Notes: a model not told the origin generated them from the letters alone. Numbered from the stretch's first letter, positions 18,037 to 28,000 are shown. The stretch is DNA of 64,000 nucleotides from Dechloromonas sp. TW-R-39-2 (GCF_016864195.1 NZ_CP045202.1:1581001-1645000); one strand, 5' to 3'. Translations and numbers: made by a program.

Positions 18037-19377
18037 TCAGCCGTTGACCGCAGCAAAGCGCAGACTGACGCGCAGCCCGCCCTCCGGCGCATCATCCAGC
18101 GCAAGCGGCGCCGCATGCAGTTCGGCAATGCGCAGGACAATCGACAGGCCGAGCCCGCTGCCCGGCTGGTCGCCCTGGTTCAGTCGATGGAAGCGGCGCA
18201 GCACGGCCTCGCGCTCGGCCAGCGGAATGCCCGGGCCGCTGTCGGTCACGGCGAACAGAACCTGTTGTCCATCGCGTTGCAGGGTGACGCGAATGCGGCC
18301 ACCGGCCGGGGTATAGCGAATCGCATTGTCGACCAGGTTGCGGATCAGGACGCGCAACCATTCCGGCTGACCGGTAACCCGGCTGCCCGGCAAGGCATCC
18401 AGTTCGAAATCGAGGTCGCGATCCAGGATTTGCGTCCCCAGCTCGGCACAGACGGCTTCGGCCAGCGGTGCCAGATCGACGGTTTGGGGCGTGGGCAGGC
18501 CAGATTCGGGATCGAGCCGGGCGAGCTGGAGCATTTGTTCGATCAGGTGCACCGAGCGGCTCAGGCCGACCTGCAATTGCTCAAGGGATTGCTGGCGTTC
18601 GTCATCGTTGCGGGCGCGCTGGGTGACTTGCAGTTGCGCCTGCAGTGCGGCGAGCGGCGTGCGCAATTCGTGGGCGGCATCGGCGGTGAAGCGCCGTTCC
18701 GCATCGAGCGTTGCCTCGACGCGCTGGAACAGGCCATTGAGCGCGACAAGAATCGGCTTCAGTTCGACCGGCGCCGAGGCCGGCGTCAAGGGCTGCAATT
18801 GCTGCGGTTCCCGGCTGGCGATCTGGCTGGCAATGCCGTCCAGCGACGCCAGGCCATGACGGGTGGCCAGCCAGACCCACAGGCCGATCAGCGGCAGGCC
18901 GAAGAGGGCGGGAAAAATCAGGCGCCAGGTGATGTGGCCAATCAGGTCGTCGCGGATGTGGTGATCTTCGCTGACCTGGACCTGCAAGCTGTGCTGCTGG
19001 TTCCACTGGCTGAAATGACGCCAGTGGCCGTCATCGTCGTGCGTTTCCGAAAAGCCGGGTGCTGCGGTCAACGGTTCTTTCGGGGCATTATTCGAATGCA
19101 GCAGCAGGATGCCGTCGCTGCGCCAGATCTGGAAACGCAAGCGGCGCTGGTATTTGTGGGCCGCATCGCCGATATCCTGGATATCCTCGCCATCCTCGTG
19201 GCTGGCCAGGGCGAGCAGGGCTTGCGCGGCCTGAGCGAGTTGGGCGTCGAACAGCTCATCGACTTCGTGGTGGGCATCGACATAGCTGAACACCATGGTG
19301 GCCAGCCAGGCGGCTGAAACGCCGCCGAGCAACAGGCCGAGCAAACGGCGGCGTAGTGAAAACCAGAGCGTGGTCAT
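18037..19377 (-). CDS. QseC/PmrB-like sensor histidine kinase
   Basis: 446 residues. Seen: TM1 at about residues 10-32, a periplasmic sensor domain of about 120 residues rich in His, Asp and Gln (SETHDDDGHWRHFSQWNQQH), and TM2 at about 155-175. The H-box is FTADAAHELRTPLAAL near 245 and the ATPase has NLVDNAIRYTP and GSGLGLSIVL. Its start overlaps the response regulator stop by four bases (ATGA), so they form a two-component pair. It is the last gene of the shp-dhc-cytochrome b-regulator operon. The His/Asp-rich sensor could bind metal or respond to redox state; this is inference. Confidence 0.92.
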   Translation of the reverse strand: MTTLWFSLRRRLLGLLLGGVSAAWLATMVFSYVDAHHEVDELFDAQLAQAAQALLALASHEDGEDIQDIGDAAHKYQRRLRFQIWRSDGILLLHSNNAPKEPLTAAPGFSETHDDDGHWRHFSQWNQQHSLQVQVSEDHHIRDDLIGHITWRLIFPALFGLPLIGLWVWLATRHGLASLDGIASQIASREPQQLQPLTPASAPVELKPILVALNGLFQRVEATLDAERRFTADAAHELRTPLAALQAQLQVTQRARNDDERQQSLEQLQVGLSRSVHLIEQMLQLARLDPESGLPTPQTVDLAPLAEAVCAELGTQILDRDLDFELDALPGSRVTGQPEWLRVLIRNLVDNAIRYTPAGGRIRVTLQRDGQQVLFAVTDSGPGIPLAEREAVLRRFHRLNQGDQPGSGLGLSIVLRIAELHAAPLALDDAPEGGLRVSLRFAAVNG

Positions 19378-20033
19378 GGCTTGGCGATGGTGTAGCCGAC
19401 GCCGCGCAGCGTGCGGATCAGATGACTGCCCAGTTTCTTGCGCAGATGGTGAATGTGCACTTCGAGGGCGTTGCTTTCCGGCTCGTCGTGCCAGCCGTAG
19501 ACCGACTGTTCGAGCTGGCTGCGGCTGAGTACGCGGCCGGTATTTTCGAGCAGCATCTGCAGCAGCGAAAACTCGCGGGACGACAGTTCGACGATCTGGC
19601 CGGCCAGCGTGACGGTATGTGCCGCCGGGTCGAGCGCCAGATCGCCGTGCGTCAGCAAGGGGGCGGCACGACCGGCAGTGCGCCGCGTCAGGGCTCGGAT
19701 GCGGGCGGCCAGTTCATCGAGATCGATCGGCTTGACCAGGTAATCGTCGGCCCCGGCGTCGAGTCCGAGGACTTTGTCGCCGGTTGCGTCGCGCGCCGTC
19801 AGGATCAGTACCGGCAGCATCTGGCTGCGGCCGCGCAAGCGCTTGAGCACCTCCATGCCGGACAGTTTGGGCAGACCGAGGTCGAGAACGAGGAGATCGA
19901 AGGTTTCCGTGCTCAGGGCCAGATCGGCCATTTCGCCATCGCGCACCCAGTCGACCGCAAAACCGGATTGACGCAGGCCGACGGTCAAACCGTCGCCCAA
20001 TTGGAGGTCGTCTTCAACGAGGAGTATGCGCAT
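19374..20033 (-). CDS. QseB/PmrA-type OmpR-family response regulator
   Basis: 219 residues. The receiver domain (about 1-115) has MRILLVEDDLQLGDGL, the phospho-acceptor in LLVLDLGLP (Asp near 51) and LVKPID. The winged-helix DNA-binding domain (about 125-218) contains SSREFSLLQMLLENTGRVLSR and EVHIHHLRKKLG. Known: regulators of this type bind direct repeats of TTAA half-sites spaced by about 11 bp. Such repeats lie upstream of this operon (21571-21608) and upstream of the RND efflux operon (29222-29238). I infer autoregulation and control of the efflux genes. Confidence 0.93.
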   Translation of the reverse strand: MRILLVEDDLQLGDGLTVGLRQSGFAVDWVRDGEMADLALSTETFDLLVLDLGLPKLSGMEVLKRLRGRSQMLPVLILTARDATGDKVLGLDAGADDYLVKPIDLDELAARIRALTRRTAGRAAPLLTHGDLALDPAAHTVTLAGQIVELSSREFSLLQMLLENTGRVLSRSQLEQSVYGWHDEPESNALEVHIHHLRKKLGSHLIRTLRGVGYTIAKP

Positions 20034-20047
20034 GGGGAACGATTCTA

Positions 20048-20653
20048 TCAGTTGATGACGAGCCAGCCGGCCAGCCCTATCCAGATCAGCAGCACGAGGG
20101 CGGCGAGCGGGCGGCTTGAAGCAATGGCTTCGCCCGGCTGGCCGTTTTTCCAGCCGGTGATCATCGACCGAACCAGGTTTTCACCATGCAGCAGGCTGCC
20201 TGAAATGACACCCGCCAGATGGATGACGACGACCGTCAGCAGGGTTGCCGCCAGCCCTTCGTGCAGCTCTTCAAGCAGATGGCCGCCGAAATCGTTGTAG
20301 ATCGCCCAGCCGCTTGCGCTGGTCAGGATGCCGAGGCCGAGCAGGACGACGATGGCCCAGCCACCGGCCGGGTTGTGGCCTGTCCGGTGTTCCGGCTGGC
20401 CGCGGCGCAGCGATGCCAGATAATGCCGGACAGCCTGCGGACCGAATACGAAGTCGCCGAAGCGGGCGTAACGCGTACCGACCACGCCCCAGATCAGGCG
20501 GAAGGTAGCGATGGCGAAAACGGTTGCACCCGAAATGACATGGACCAGCCGGAAGGTTTCGCTTTCGGCCGTCAGCCAGGCCAGGCCGAAACCGGTGGCC
20601 ATCAACCAGTGGCCGATGCGAACCGGCCAGTCCCAGACGAGGATCTTTTGCAT
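20048..20653 (-). CDS. Membrane cytochrome b (cytochrome b561 type)
   Basis: 201 residues with about four membrane helices. Histidines suited to heme ligation occur in IGHWLMATG (His14), LVHVISG (His38) and HEGLAATLLTVVVIHLAGV. The family resembles the small cytochrome b subunits that feed electrons to periplasmic cytochromes. It lies 15 bases upstream of the response regulator and 3 bases downstream of the diheme cytochrome c gene. I infer it passes electrons from the quinol pool to the diheme cytochrome c and then to the SHP-like protein. Confidence 0.88.
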   Translation of the reverse strand: MQKILVWDWPVRIGHWLMATGFGLAWLTAESETFRLVHVISGATVFAIATFRLIWGVVGTRYARFGDFVFGPQAVRHYLASLRRGQPEHRTGHNPAGGWAIVVLLGLGILTSASGWAIYNDFGGHLLEELHEGLAATLLTVVVIHLAGVISGSLLHGENLVRSMITGWKNGQPGEAIASSRPLAALVLLIWIGLAGWLVIN

Positions 20654-20656
20654 GGC

Positions 20657-21118
20657 TTACTTCCCCAGGCCCGGAATGCTGATTTCGTGTTCGCTGAATC
20701 GACCGCTGGCGGCATTGCGGTGACAGGCTTCGCAATTGGCGGCTGACTTGATGCGCGGATCGCTCCAGGTTTTGGCCGAAATTTCCCGGTGCTTGCGGAT
20801 AAAGCGGCTGGTCTGGGTGAGACGCGGCGGATTGCCGGCCGGGCCCAGGCGCGCCGGGTCGCCGGCGTAGCGTTCGAGGAACTGGCTGATTTCCTGCCGG
20901 GTTTTGCGGTCGACCGCGGCATCGCTGCCAAAATGCTTGTCGAGCTGATTCAGCGTCTGCTGCCAGTCGCTGGCAGCGAGCAGGGCGGGATGAAACGGCA
21001 GGTGGCAACTGCCGCATTCGCTGCGGTAGCTGGCTGGCGTGTCCTTCGGCAAAGGCAGGCTGTCGGCCATGGCCGGCAGGGCGACGATCAGGAGGAGAGC
21101 GGAGAGTTGGTTTTTCAT
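20657..21118 (-). CDS. Periplasmic diheme cytochrome c (DHC)
   Basis: 153 residues: a signal peptide (MKNQLSALLLIVALPAMA) and two heme-binding motifs, CGSCH near residue 35 and CEACH near 133. The size and motif spacing match the DHC family found beside SHP genes. The ATG at 21118 lies one base after the SHP-like stop, so I rejected a longer upstream extension that only reads through the SHP gene in another frame. Known: DHC donates electrons to SHP in Rhodobacter and Shewanella. Periplasmic; likely the middle member of an electron chain from cytochrome b. Confidence 0.9.
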   Translation of the reverse strand: MKNQLSALLLIVALPAMADSLPLPKDTPASYRSECGSCHLPFHPALLAASDWQQTLNQLDKHFGSDAAVDRKTRQEISQFLERYAGDPARLGPAGNPPRLTQTSRFIRKHREISAKTWSDPRIKSAANCEACHRNAASGRFSEHEISIPGLGK

Positions 21119-21119
21119 G

Positions 21120-21524
21120 TCAGCGCACCTCGCTGAGGTAAGCCACGACATCGGCTTTCTCGGCCGGCGTGCAGAGTCGTCCGACAACTTCCCGGCAGTT
21201 GCGGCCAAACCATTTTTCAACCTTGGCCGGGTCGCTGAAGCGTTCCGTATTGGCTTGCACCGCCAGGGGTTTGATGTCCTTGCCGGTGATTGCATGTTTG
21301 CCGGTTGCGGCCGGGTTGTCGGTGTGACAAGTCGTGCACGCCGGCATCTTGTCATTGATCGCGAAACGCTGGCGGAACAGGGTTTCACCGCGTTTGGCCG
21401 AAGCCGAGAAATTTTTGTCGGCCGCCATCGCTTCGGCCGTATAGGCCTGGCGAATCTGTGGCGGGGTTTCGGCCAGCGTGGCGCTGCTGGCAGCAAGCAG
21501 GCAAAGGGCGATGTGGATGCGCAT
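21120..21524 (-). CDS. SHP-like oxygen-binding cytochrome c (DUF1924)
   Basis: 134 residues with a signal peptide (MRIHIALCLLAASSATLA). The heme motif CTTCH is at 63-67. Asn109-Cys110 and Cys118 match by spacing the unusual Asn heme ligand and nearby disulfide described for sphaeroides heme protein (from memory; numbering approximate). Known: SHP is a high-spin cytochrome c that binds O2 and NO and whose Asn ligand leaves on reduction; its biological role is unsettled. It opens a five-gene operon (SHP, DHC, cytochrome b, regulator, kinase) with a TTAA-box promoter upstream. Confidence 0.85.
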   Translation of the reverse strand: MRIHIALCLLAASSATLAETPPQIRQAYTAEAMAADKNFSASAKRGETLFRQRFAINDKMPACTTCHTDNPAATGKHAITGKDIKPLAVQANTERFSDPAKVEKWFGRNCREVVGRLCTPAEKADVVAYLSEVR

Positions 21525-21554
21525 TGGAAGACTCCTTTCATTTGTCTTGAATGG

Positions 21555-21608
21555 AGTCTAGGCGGCCAGTCTTAACGCTGGATTAGGCGAGCTTAAGGCA
21601 GGATTAAC
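21555..21608 (-). promoter_or_regulatory. SHP operon promoter with four TTAA-type half-sites
   Basis: On the plus strand CTTAAC, ATTAGG, CTTAAG and ATTAAC start at 21571, 21582, 21592 and 21603, a 10-11 bp period. Read on the minus strand, the last half-site is followed by 10 bases and TAGACT (21560-21555), a plausible -10. The layout fits a PmrA/QseB-type regulator overlapping the -35 region. Confidence 0.7.
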
Positions 21609-21651
21609 GCGGTCGACGCTGTGCGCCGGCCGTTTCCCACGGTTTGTTTCT

Positions 21652-22908
21652 TCAGTGCTGCGCTCGCTGGCGGGACGGGCAATCGATGATCAGGACCGAC
21701 ATGTCGTCGTGGGCGGCACCGCCGTGCAGATGGGCGTCCAGCGCCTGGTGGATCGAGGCAATCATCGCATCGGATGAGGGCGCCTGGGTGAGGGCTGAAA
21801 GCAGGCTGATTTCATTGAACAACGTCCCGCCCGGACTGCTTGCCTCGATGACGCCATCCGATACCAGAACCAGGTGTGCGGTGCTGGCGCAGTCGAAAGT
21901 TTCCGGAATACTCAGCGTTTCGCTGGCGGCGCTGACGCCGAGCGGCAGGTTTTTCGACGTGAAGCGCTGGAGCACCTCGCCGGAGACATCGAGAAGTAGC
22001 GCATCCGGCATGCCGCCGACCCAGATTTCACCACGCTGTGTCGTCTCGTCGATACAGATGAAGCTGGCGGCCACGAAGCGACCGAGCGGCAGCGAATTGA
22101 CCAGCATGAAGTTGATCGACTCGACCATGCTGATCAGCGGGTGGTCGAGTTCAACCAGTCGATAGAACTCCTGAACCATGGGCAGCACGCTGACCGCTGC
22201 GGCCAGGCCATGACCGGTGGCATCGGCCAGGGTAGCGTAGAGCTTGCCGCGCGGCGAGCGGGCGGCCAGGATCATGTCGCCGGAGAATTGTGTGGCCGGC
22301 GTGACCGAGTGCCTGATGCCGGTTTCCGCCATCAGGTCGGTCCTGATCTGGTGTGCGAGGATGCGGCGCGCCAGGTCGGCCTCGCGCTGGTGCTCGTCGT
22401 AGTGGGCCTTGAGGATGCCGGCCTGTTCGGCAATCTTGTTCTGGGCGAGATGCTTTTCGGTAATGTCGCGCAAGGTTTCGACAACGGCGATCAGGCGCCC
22501 GCTCTCGTCGTAAACGGGGCCGGCATCGACGGCCAGGTAAAGGCGCTGGCCAAGTTGCGGCATGACGCACCAGTTTTCGGCATGGACGCCGAAAGATGGT
22601 TGTGATGGGTCGTCATGCAAGCTGTAGAGGTGTTCGATCCGGGTGTAATCGGCGCTGGCCACCAGATCGGCCAGGCAGGGGCGCGGGCTGTCGTAGAAGG
22701 CACGCCAGTGTTCCCGCGTGCCGATCACCTGGCTGGCCGGCAGGCCGGTCAGACGTTCGCAGGCACGGTTCCAGATGACCACGCGGCAATCGGCATCAAG
22801 AACGAAGGTGGGGACGACCAAGTGTTCCATCAGGGTAATCGCGAAGTTCAGGTGGTTTTCCTGTGGGGCAGGTTTTGTTCCGGTTGGCGAAATCATTCCC
22901 AGCGTCAT
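21652..22908 (-). CDS. PAS-domain SpoIIE-type phosphatase
   Basis: 418 residues. A PAS domain spans about 25-165 (FVLDADCRVVIWNRACERLTG; VETLRDITEK), then a short coiled coil, then a SpoIIE/PP2C-like phosphatase domain. Seen: FSGDMILAARSP, LADATGHGLAAAVSVLPM, LVSDGVIEA and AAHDDMSVLIID, the metal-binding aspartate motifs of this class. I chose the ATG at 22908 (GGAG upstream) over an earlier in-frame start. Known: such phosphatases often act in partner-switching with anti-sigma-factor antagonists, but no STAS or RsbW gene is adjacent. Cytoplasmic; the substrate is unknown. Confidence 0.88.
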   Translation of the reverse strand: MTLGMISPTGTKPAPQENHLNFAITLMEHLVVPTFVLDADCRVVIWNRACERLTGLPASQVIGTREHWRAFYDSPRPCLADLVASADYTRIEHLYSLHDDPSQPSFGVHAENWCVMPQLGQRLYLAVDAGPVYDESGRLIAVVETLRDITEKHLAQNKIAEQAGILKAHYDEHQREADLARRILAHQIRTDLMAETGIRHSVTPATQFSGDMILAARSPRGKLYATLADATGHGLAAAVSVLPMVQEFYRLVELDHPLISMVESINFMLVNSLPLGRFVAASFICIDETTQRGEIWVGGMPDALLLDVSGEVLQRFTSKNLPLGVSAASETLSIPETFDCASTAHLVLVSDGVIEASSPGGTLFNEISLLSALTQAPSSDAMIASIHQALDAHLHGGAAHDDMSVLIIDCPSRQRAQH

Positions 22909-23098
22909 GCTTGTCTCCGTTTTTATTTTGATCGTTGCCGTGCAGGGTAAAGAATATCCCACAGCCATGCGCTGTGCGACGGAATATTTCGGATGAGTAT
23001 TGATTGGCCGATGAGCGGTTTTCGCGCTGCTCAATCCATGTTCAAATCGCGGTCGACCGGCAATCAGGCCGGAAATCGATCACTTCCGGAGGAAAACG

Positions 23099-23491
23099 AT
23101 GAGTCGGGACGAGCAGTTCGAGCGGGGTTTGCAGCGACGCAAGCAGGTCATGGGCGAGGCCTTTGTCGACAAGGCATTTGCCAATGTCGATGCCTTTACG
23201 GCACCGTTGCAGGAGTTCGTGACGCGCAACGCCTGGGGAACGACCTGGTGCCGCGATGGGCTCGACCTGAAAACCCGCAGCTTGCTGACGCTCTCGATGC
23301 TGACGGCGCTGGGCCGGGCGACTGAAATCAAGGGCCATGTGCGTGGTGCCGTCAATAATGGCGCAACGCCGGAAGAAATTCAGGAAGTATTGCTGCACGC
23401 CGCCATCTACTGCGGTATGCCCTTGGCGATCGACGCCTTCCGTTCGGCCCATGAAGTCCTGAAAGACATGGGGCTGGTCGCTTCGGCCTAG
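23099..23491 (+). CDS. Carboxymuconolactone decarboxylase family protein
   Basis: 130 residues with the CMD fold pattern: TRSLLTLSMLTALGRATEIKGHVRGAVNNGATPEEIQEVLLHAAIYCG. This resembles PcaC-type proteins. It has a single Cys there rather than the AhpD CxxC, so a peroxidase role is less likely. No other protocatechuate pathway gene is nearby. A strong GGAGG ribosome site precedes the ATG. The 3' end overlaps the tolC-like gene by 4 bases on the opposite strand. Function is tentative. Confidence 0.8.
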   Translation: MSRDEQFERGLQRRKQVMGEAFVDKAFANVDAFTAPLQEFVTRNAWGTTWCRDGLDLKTRSLLTLSMLTALGRATEIKGHVRGAVNNGATPEEIQEVLLHAAIYCGMPLAIDAFRSAHEVLKDMGLVASA

Positions 23492-24723
23492 TCGAAATCC
23501 CAGAGCCGGTGGGCATCGAGCATTAAACGGTAGCGCAATTCGAGCGCCTCGAGCTGCATCAGGCGAGCCGCCAGCGCTGCCTCGTTGGCCAGCCGGCGAC
23601 TGGCCAGCAGCTCGCTCAGGCTTCCTTCGCCAAGCTGATAACTGCGCGCCGTCATCTCGGCGGCACGGGTCAGTTGCTCAGCCGCAACCCGGCTTGCTTG
23701 CCAGCTGTCGATGGCTGCGACCGCCGTTGCATGAAGCTGGGCCGCTTCGGCTTCGATCCGTTGCCTGACGGCCGCTTCGCGACTGCTGGCTACGGCGACC
23801 TGGGCCCGGCTCGCATCGCTGGCGGCCAGACGGGCAGAGCCAGGCAAGGGAATTGAAATGTAGGCGCCCATGACATTTTCCTCGCCACTGCGCTCGCGTG
23901 AAAACTGCACGCCCACGGTCGGGTCGGGGACACGTTCGCGGCTGCTGCGTCCGGCCAGGCTTTGGGCGCGCTGGGCTTCACCGCGCGCCAGCGCGAGTTC
24001 GTGGTTGTGCTCCAGAATGACATTGATCCACGTCTCGGCCGTGCCGTCGATTGCTTGCGGTGCGGCGATGATTTCCTGCTCCTGGAGCGGTAGACCGGGA
24101 AAACGGCGGCGCAGGTCTTCATACGCATTGCGCTGGCGGGTGCGGGCCTGGGCCAGTTGGGCTTGTGCCTGTGCTTGCGCAGCCTCGGCCTGGATTTGTT
24201 CGAGCCGGCTGGTGTCGCCCAGTTGCAAGCGGCGTTTGAGCGCCTTGCCTTGCTGGTCGAGCAAGGCGGATTGCTCGCGCCACTGTGTCGCGCTCGCCGT
24301 TTCGCGCAGCCAGACAAACCATGTTTTGAGCAGATTGCGACTGCTTTCATGCAGCGTGTCGCCATGCGCCGTTTCGGCCAGGCTGACACCGAGATTGCCG
24401 ATTTCGGCATCCAGCGCCGCCTTGCCGGGCAGGCGCAAGGGACTTTCCAGGGCGGCATTCCATTCGGTGAAGCGTTCGTTCGGGCTGCCGTTGGGGTTGG
24501 CCTTGCGCTGTTGCCCGCCAAGGCGTAGCGACCATTCGTGATTGCCGGCTTCCAGACGCTTGCGGTTGGCCGTTTCGACTTGAATCTGGCTGTCAGCCGC
24601 CTGCACCAGGGGCTGGGCGCGCAATACCTGGATGACGGCCGTGGTTGGCGGCAGGTTGGGCAGCGTTTCGGTGGCCAGTGTGCTGCCGGAAAGTGCCATC
24701 AGGACAGGAAACAGATATTTCAT
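23488..24723 (-). CDS. Outer-membrane efflux protein (TolC/CzcC family)
   Basis: 411 residues with a signal peptide (MKYLFPVLMALSGSTLA) and long alanine/glutamine-rich helices typical of TolC channels (LEQIQAEAAQAQAQAQLAQAR; SLSELLASRRLANEAALAARL). Last gene of the RND operon; its start overlaps the DUF3240 stop by four bases. Known: the outer-membrane duct of tripartite HME-RND systems (CzcC/CusC class). Order adaptor-pump-DUF3240-channel places the duct last, unlike the usual CBA order. Confidence 0.9.
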   Translation of the reverse strand: MKYLFPVLMALSGSTLATETLPNLPPTTAVIQVLRAQPLVQAADSQIQVETANRKRLEAGNHEWSLRLGGQQRKANPNGSPNERFTEWNAALESPLRLPGKAALDAEIGNLGVSLAETAHGDTLHESSRNLLKTWFVWLRETASATQWREQSALLDQQGKALKRRLQLGDTSRLEQIQAEAAQAQAQAQLAQARTRQRNAYEDLRRRFPGLPLQEQEIIAAPQAIDGTAETWINVILEHNHELALARGEAQRAQSLAGRSSRERVPDPTVGVQFSRERSGEENVMGAYISIPLPGSARLAASDASRAQVAVASSREAAVRQRIEAEAAQLHATAVAAIDSWQASRVAAEQLTRAAEMTARSYQLGEGSLSELLASRRLANEAALAARLMQLEALELRYRLMLDAHRLWDFD

Positions 24724-25022
24724 AAACGCCCCATGGCCACGACCGGGAGCAGCCAGTAAAACACATTGGCCTGCGGCAAGGCCTGCTTGATCAGCGCCAG
24801 CACTGCGTGCATGTCCGGTTCCGGGCCGACTGTCTGGATTTGTATCCGCGGCGAATGTCCACTGACCAGTTCGGCTGCTTCGACCAATTGAATGGCCGCT
24901 CCGTGTCCATTGACCCGGCCCGAAGTAAAACCGCGTACCAGGTCGGGCCGGCTGAGCAGCAGGTCTTCGACGTGCTGGGCGACATCGTCCGGGGTGATCA
25001 GGGAAAGCAGGAGATCAGGCAT
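24720..25022 (-). CDS. DUF3240 protein in the RND efflux operon
   Basis: 100 residues matching DUF3240: MPDLLLSLITPDDVAQHVEDLLLSRPDLVRGFTSGRVNGHG and IQIQTVGPEPDMHAVLALIKQALP. Known: this small cytoplasmic family is found in heavy-metal efflux operons; the fold recalls PII/CutA-like ferredoxin-type proteins, and the role is not established. It overlaps the pump stop by 8 bases and the channel gene by 4. I infer a metal- or pump-related accessory role. Confidence 0.85.
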   Translation of the reverse strand: MPDLLLSLITPDDVAQHVEDLLLSRPDLVRGFTSGRVNGHGAAIQLVEAAELVSGHSPRIQIQTVGPEPDMHAVLALIKQALPQANVFYWLLPVVAMGRL

Positions 25023-28000
25023 GCTTGGGGTCCAGGAAAGCGGTCGGCGGCTTGAGGCCGAAGCGACGGAAAAGAATAGGCAGCAGCACGAGCGTCAGTG
25101 CCGTCGAGGTGAGCAGCCCGCCAATGACGACAATGGCCAGCGGTCGCTGGACTTCCGAACCGGGGCCGCTGGCGAAGAGCATCGGCACCAGGCCGAAGGC
25201 GGCGATGCTGGCTGTCATCATGACCGGTCGCAGGCGGCGCTTGGCGCCTTCGACGACGACCTCGCCTATCGCCATGCCGCGGGCCAGCAACTGGTTGAAA
25301 TAGGTCACCATCACCACGCCGTTGAGCACGGCGATGCCGAGCAGGGCGATGAAGCCGACCGAGGCCGGGACGGACAGGTATTCGCCGGATATGAGCAGGC
25401 CGAAGATGCCGCCGATCATGGCGAAAGGTACATTCGACAGGACGAGCAGTGCCTGGCGAACTGATCCGAAAGTCGAGAAGAGCAGGAAGAAAATCAGCAG
25501 CAAGGCAACGGGGACAACCACGGCCAGCCGGGCCGCGGCCCGTTGCTGGTTCTCGAACTGGCCGCCCCAGGCCAGCCGGTAGCCGGGCGGCAGCTTGACC
25601 TCGCGGGCCACAGCCTCCCTGGCCGCGTCGACAAAACCGACCAGATCGCGTCCCCGGACATTAGATTGGACGACCACATAGCGCTGGGCATTTTCGCGGT
25701 CGACCTTGACCGGACCGTCGATTCGCTCAAGTTTGGTGATCGCCGGCAGGGGAACGCTGCCGCCGTCCGGCAGGCTGAGACGGAGCGCCGCAAAATCGGT
25801 CGGCGAGTTGCGCAAGTCGGCCGGGCCGCGCAGTACGACCGGAATCCGTCGTCCCTGTTCGAGCACCGTGCCGACTGTGCGGCCTTCAAGCAGGGCTTTC
25901 AGGTCATTCTGGATCGCATCGACATTGAGCCCGAAACGGCCGGCAGCCAGCCGGTCGACCGCAAGATTCATGTATTGCACGCCATCATTGCGCAAGGTGA
26001 AGGTGTCTTCGGCGCCGCTGACTTTCTTGACGCTCGTCTCGACTTCGCCGGCCAGCCGGTTGAGCGTCGCCAGGTCGGGGCCGTAGATCTTGATGGCCAG
26101 ATCGCCGCGCACGCCGGTCAGCATTTCGGCGACGCGCATGTCGATCGGTTGGGTAAACGAAAAGCCGATGCCGGGAAAGTCGGCCATCACCGCCCGCAAC
26201 TGATCGGCCAGCCAGGCCGGATCGGGGTTGCGCCAGGTTTCGCGTGGCTTGAGCACCATGAAGGTGTCGGTCTGGTTGAGGCCCATCGGATCGAGGCCGA
26301 GTTCGTCCGAGCCGGCGCGGGCCACGATGGCTTTGACTTCCGGCACCTGGGCGAGAATCGCCTGCTGGACACGGCTGTCGATGTTGAGCGTTTGCTCCAG
26401 GCCGATCGATGGCAGTTTTTCAAGCTGCATGATGATGTCGCCTTCATCCATCGTCGGCATGAAACTTTTGCCGAGCAGCAGGAAGGCGCCTGCCGCGCCT
26501 GCCAGTGCGAGGAGCGCCGCCAGGATGAAACGCCGGCTGTGAAGCAGCGCACTGGCCAGCACCCGGTCGTAAATGGCGGCCAGCTTGCCGACCAGCCAGG
26601 GTTCGTGATGCACGCCGCGCTTGATCAAGTAGGAGGCGAGAACCGGCACCACCGTCAGCGAAAGCAGCAGCGAGGCGGACAACGCAAAGACGATGGTCAG
26701 CGCAACCGGGCCGAACATCTTGCCTTCCAGGCCCTGCAGCGTGAGCAGCGGCAGGAAGACGATGATGATGATGACGATGCCCGAGGTGACCGGCGCGGCC
26801 ACTTCACGGGCGGCCCGGTAAATCAGGTGCAGTGTCGGCAGATTTTCCGGGGCGTCGGCCAGCTGGCTTTCGACATTTTCGACGACGACGACGGCGGCAT
26901 CGACCAGCATGCCGATGGCGATGGCCAGCCCGCCAAGGCTCATCAGGTTGGCTGAGAGACCGGACAGGCGCATCAGGATGAAGGTGGCCAGGGCCGAAAG
27001 TGGCAGCATCAGCGCAACGACCAAGGCTGCCCGCAGGTTGCCGAGAAAGGCGAGGAGCAGCACGACGACCAGCACAATCGCTTCGAGCAGGGCTTTCGAT
27101 ACCGTGCCGACCGCGCGGTCGACCAGGTTGCTGCGATCATAAAACACATCGATGCTGACGCCCTGCGGCAGGCTGGGCGCGATTTCGGCCAGACGCTGCT
27201 TGACGCCAGCGACAACGGCACGGGCATTGGCGCCGCGCAAGCCGAGCACCAGCCCCTGTACCGTCTCGCCCTGGCCATTGTGCGTCACGGCACCGTAGCG
27301 GGTCAGGGCGCCAAGACGAACCTCGGCGACATCGCCGACCCGGACGACGTGGCCGTTCTTGGCCTGGACAACAATTGCCCGCACGTCATCGAGCTGGCGG
27401 ATGGCCCCTTCGGCCCGAACCAGCAAGGCTTCTTCGCCATCATTCAGGCGGCCCGCGCCATCATTGCGATTGTTCGCTTCCAGTACGGCCTGAAGATCCT
27501 TGAGGCTGATATCACGTGCGGCAAGCAATTGCGGGTTCGGGGCGACTTCGAAGGTGCGGACTTCACCGCCCAGGCTATTGACGTCAGCCACGCCGGGCAC
27601 GGTGCGCAGTTGCGGACGGATCACCCAGTCGAGCAGAGCGCGCCGTTCGGCCAGCGGCAAATCGCCGTCGATAGTGAACATGAACATTTCGCCGAGCGGC
27701 GTGGTGATCGGCGCCATGCCGCCACTGACGCCGGGCGGCAGATTGCCGATCGCCGCGGCCAGTCGTTCGCCAACCTGCTGGCGAGCCCAGTAAATATCGG
27801 TGCCATCCGCAAAATCGAGGGTGATGTCGGTCAGCGCATATTTCGATGTCGACCGCAGCAAACGCTGCTGCGGAATGCCGAGCAATTCCTGTTCAACCGG
27901 TACAGCAATGCGCGTTTCGACTTCTTCCGGCGTCATGCCCGGTGCTTTCAGAATGATCTTGACCTGGGTGGTCGAGACATCCGGGAACGCATCGATCGGC

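Noticed and set aside
21119..21541. Upstream extension of the diheme cytochrome c gene
   Set aside because: The extension is arginine-rich and reads through the SHP gene in another frame; the ATG at 21118 gives a proper signal peptide.
25543..26955. 470-codon plus-strand frame inside the RND pump
   Set aside because: Antisense to a clear RND pump; composition is biased and no domain is visible.
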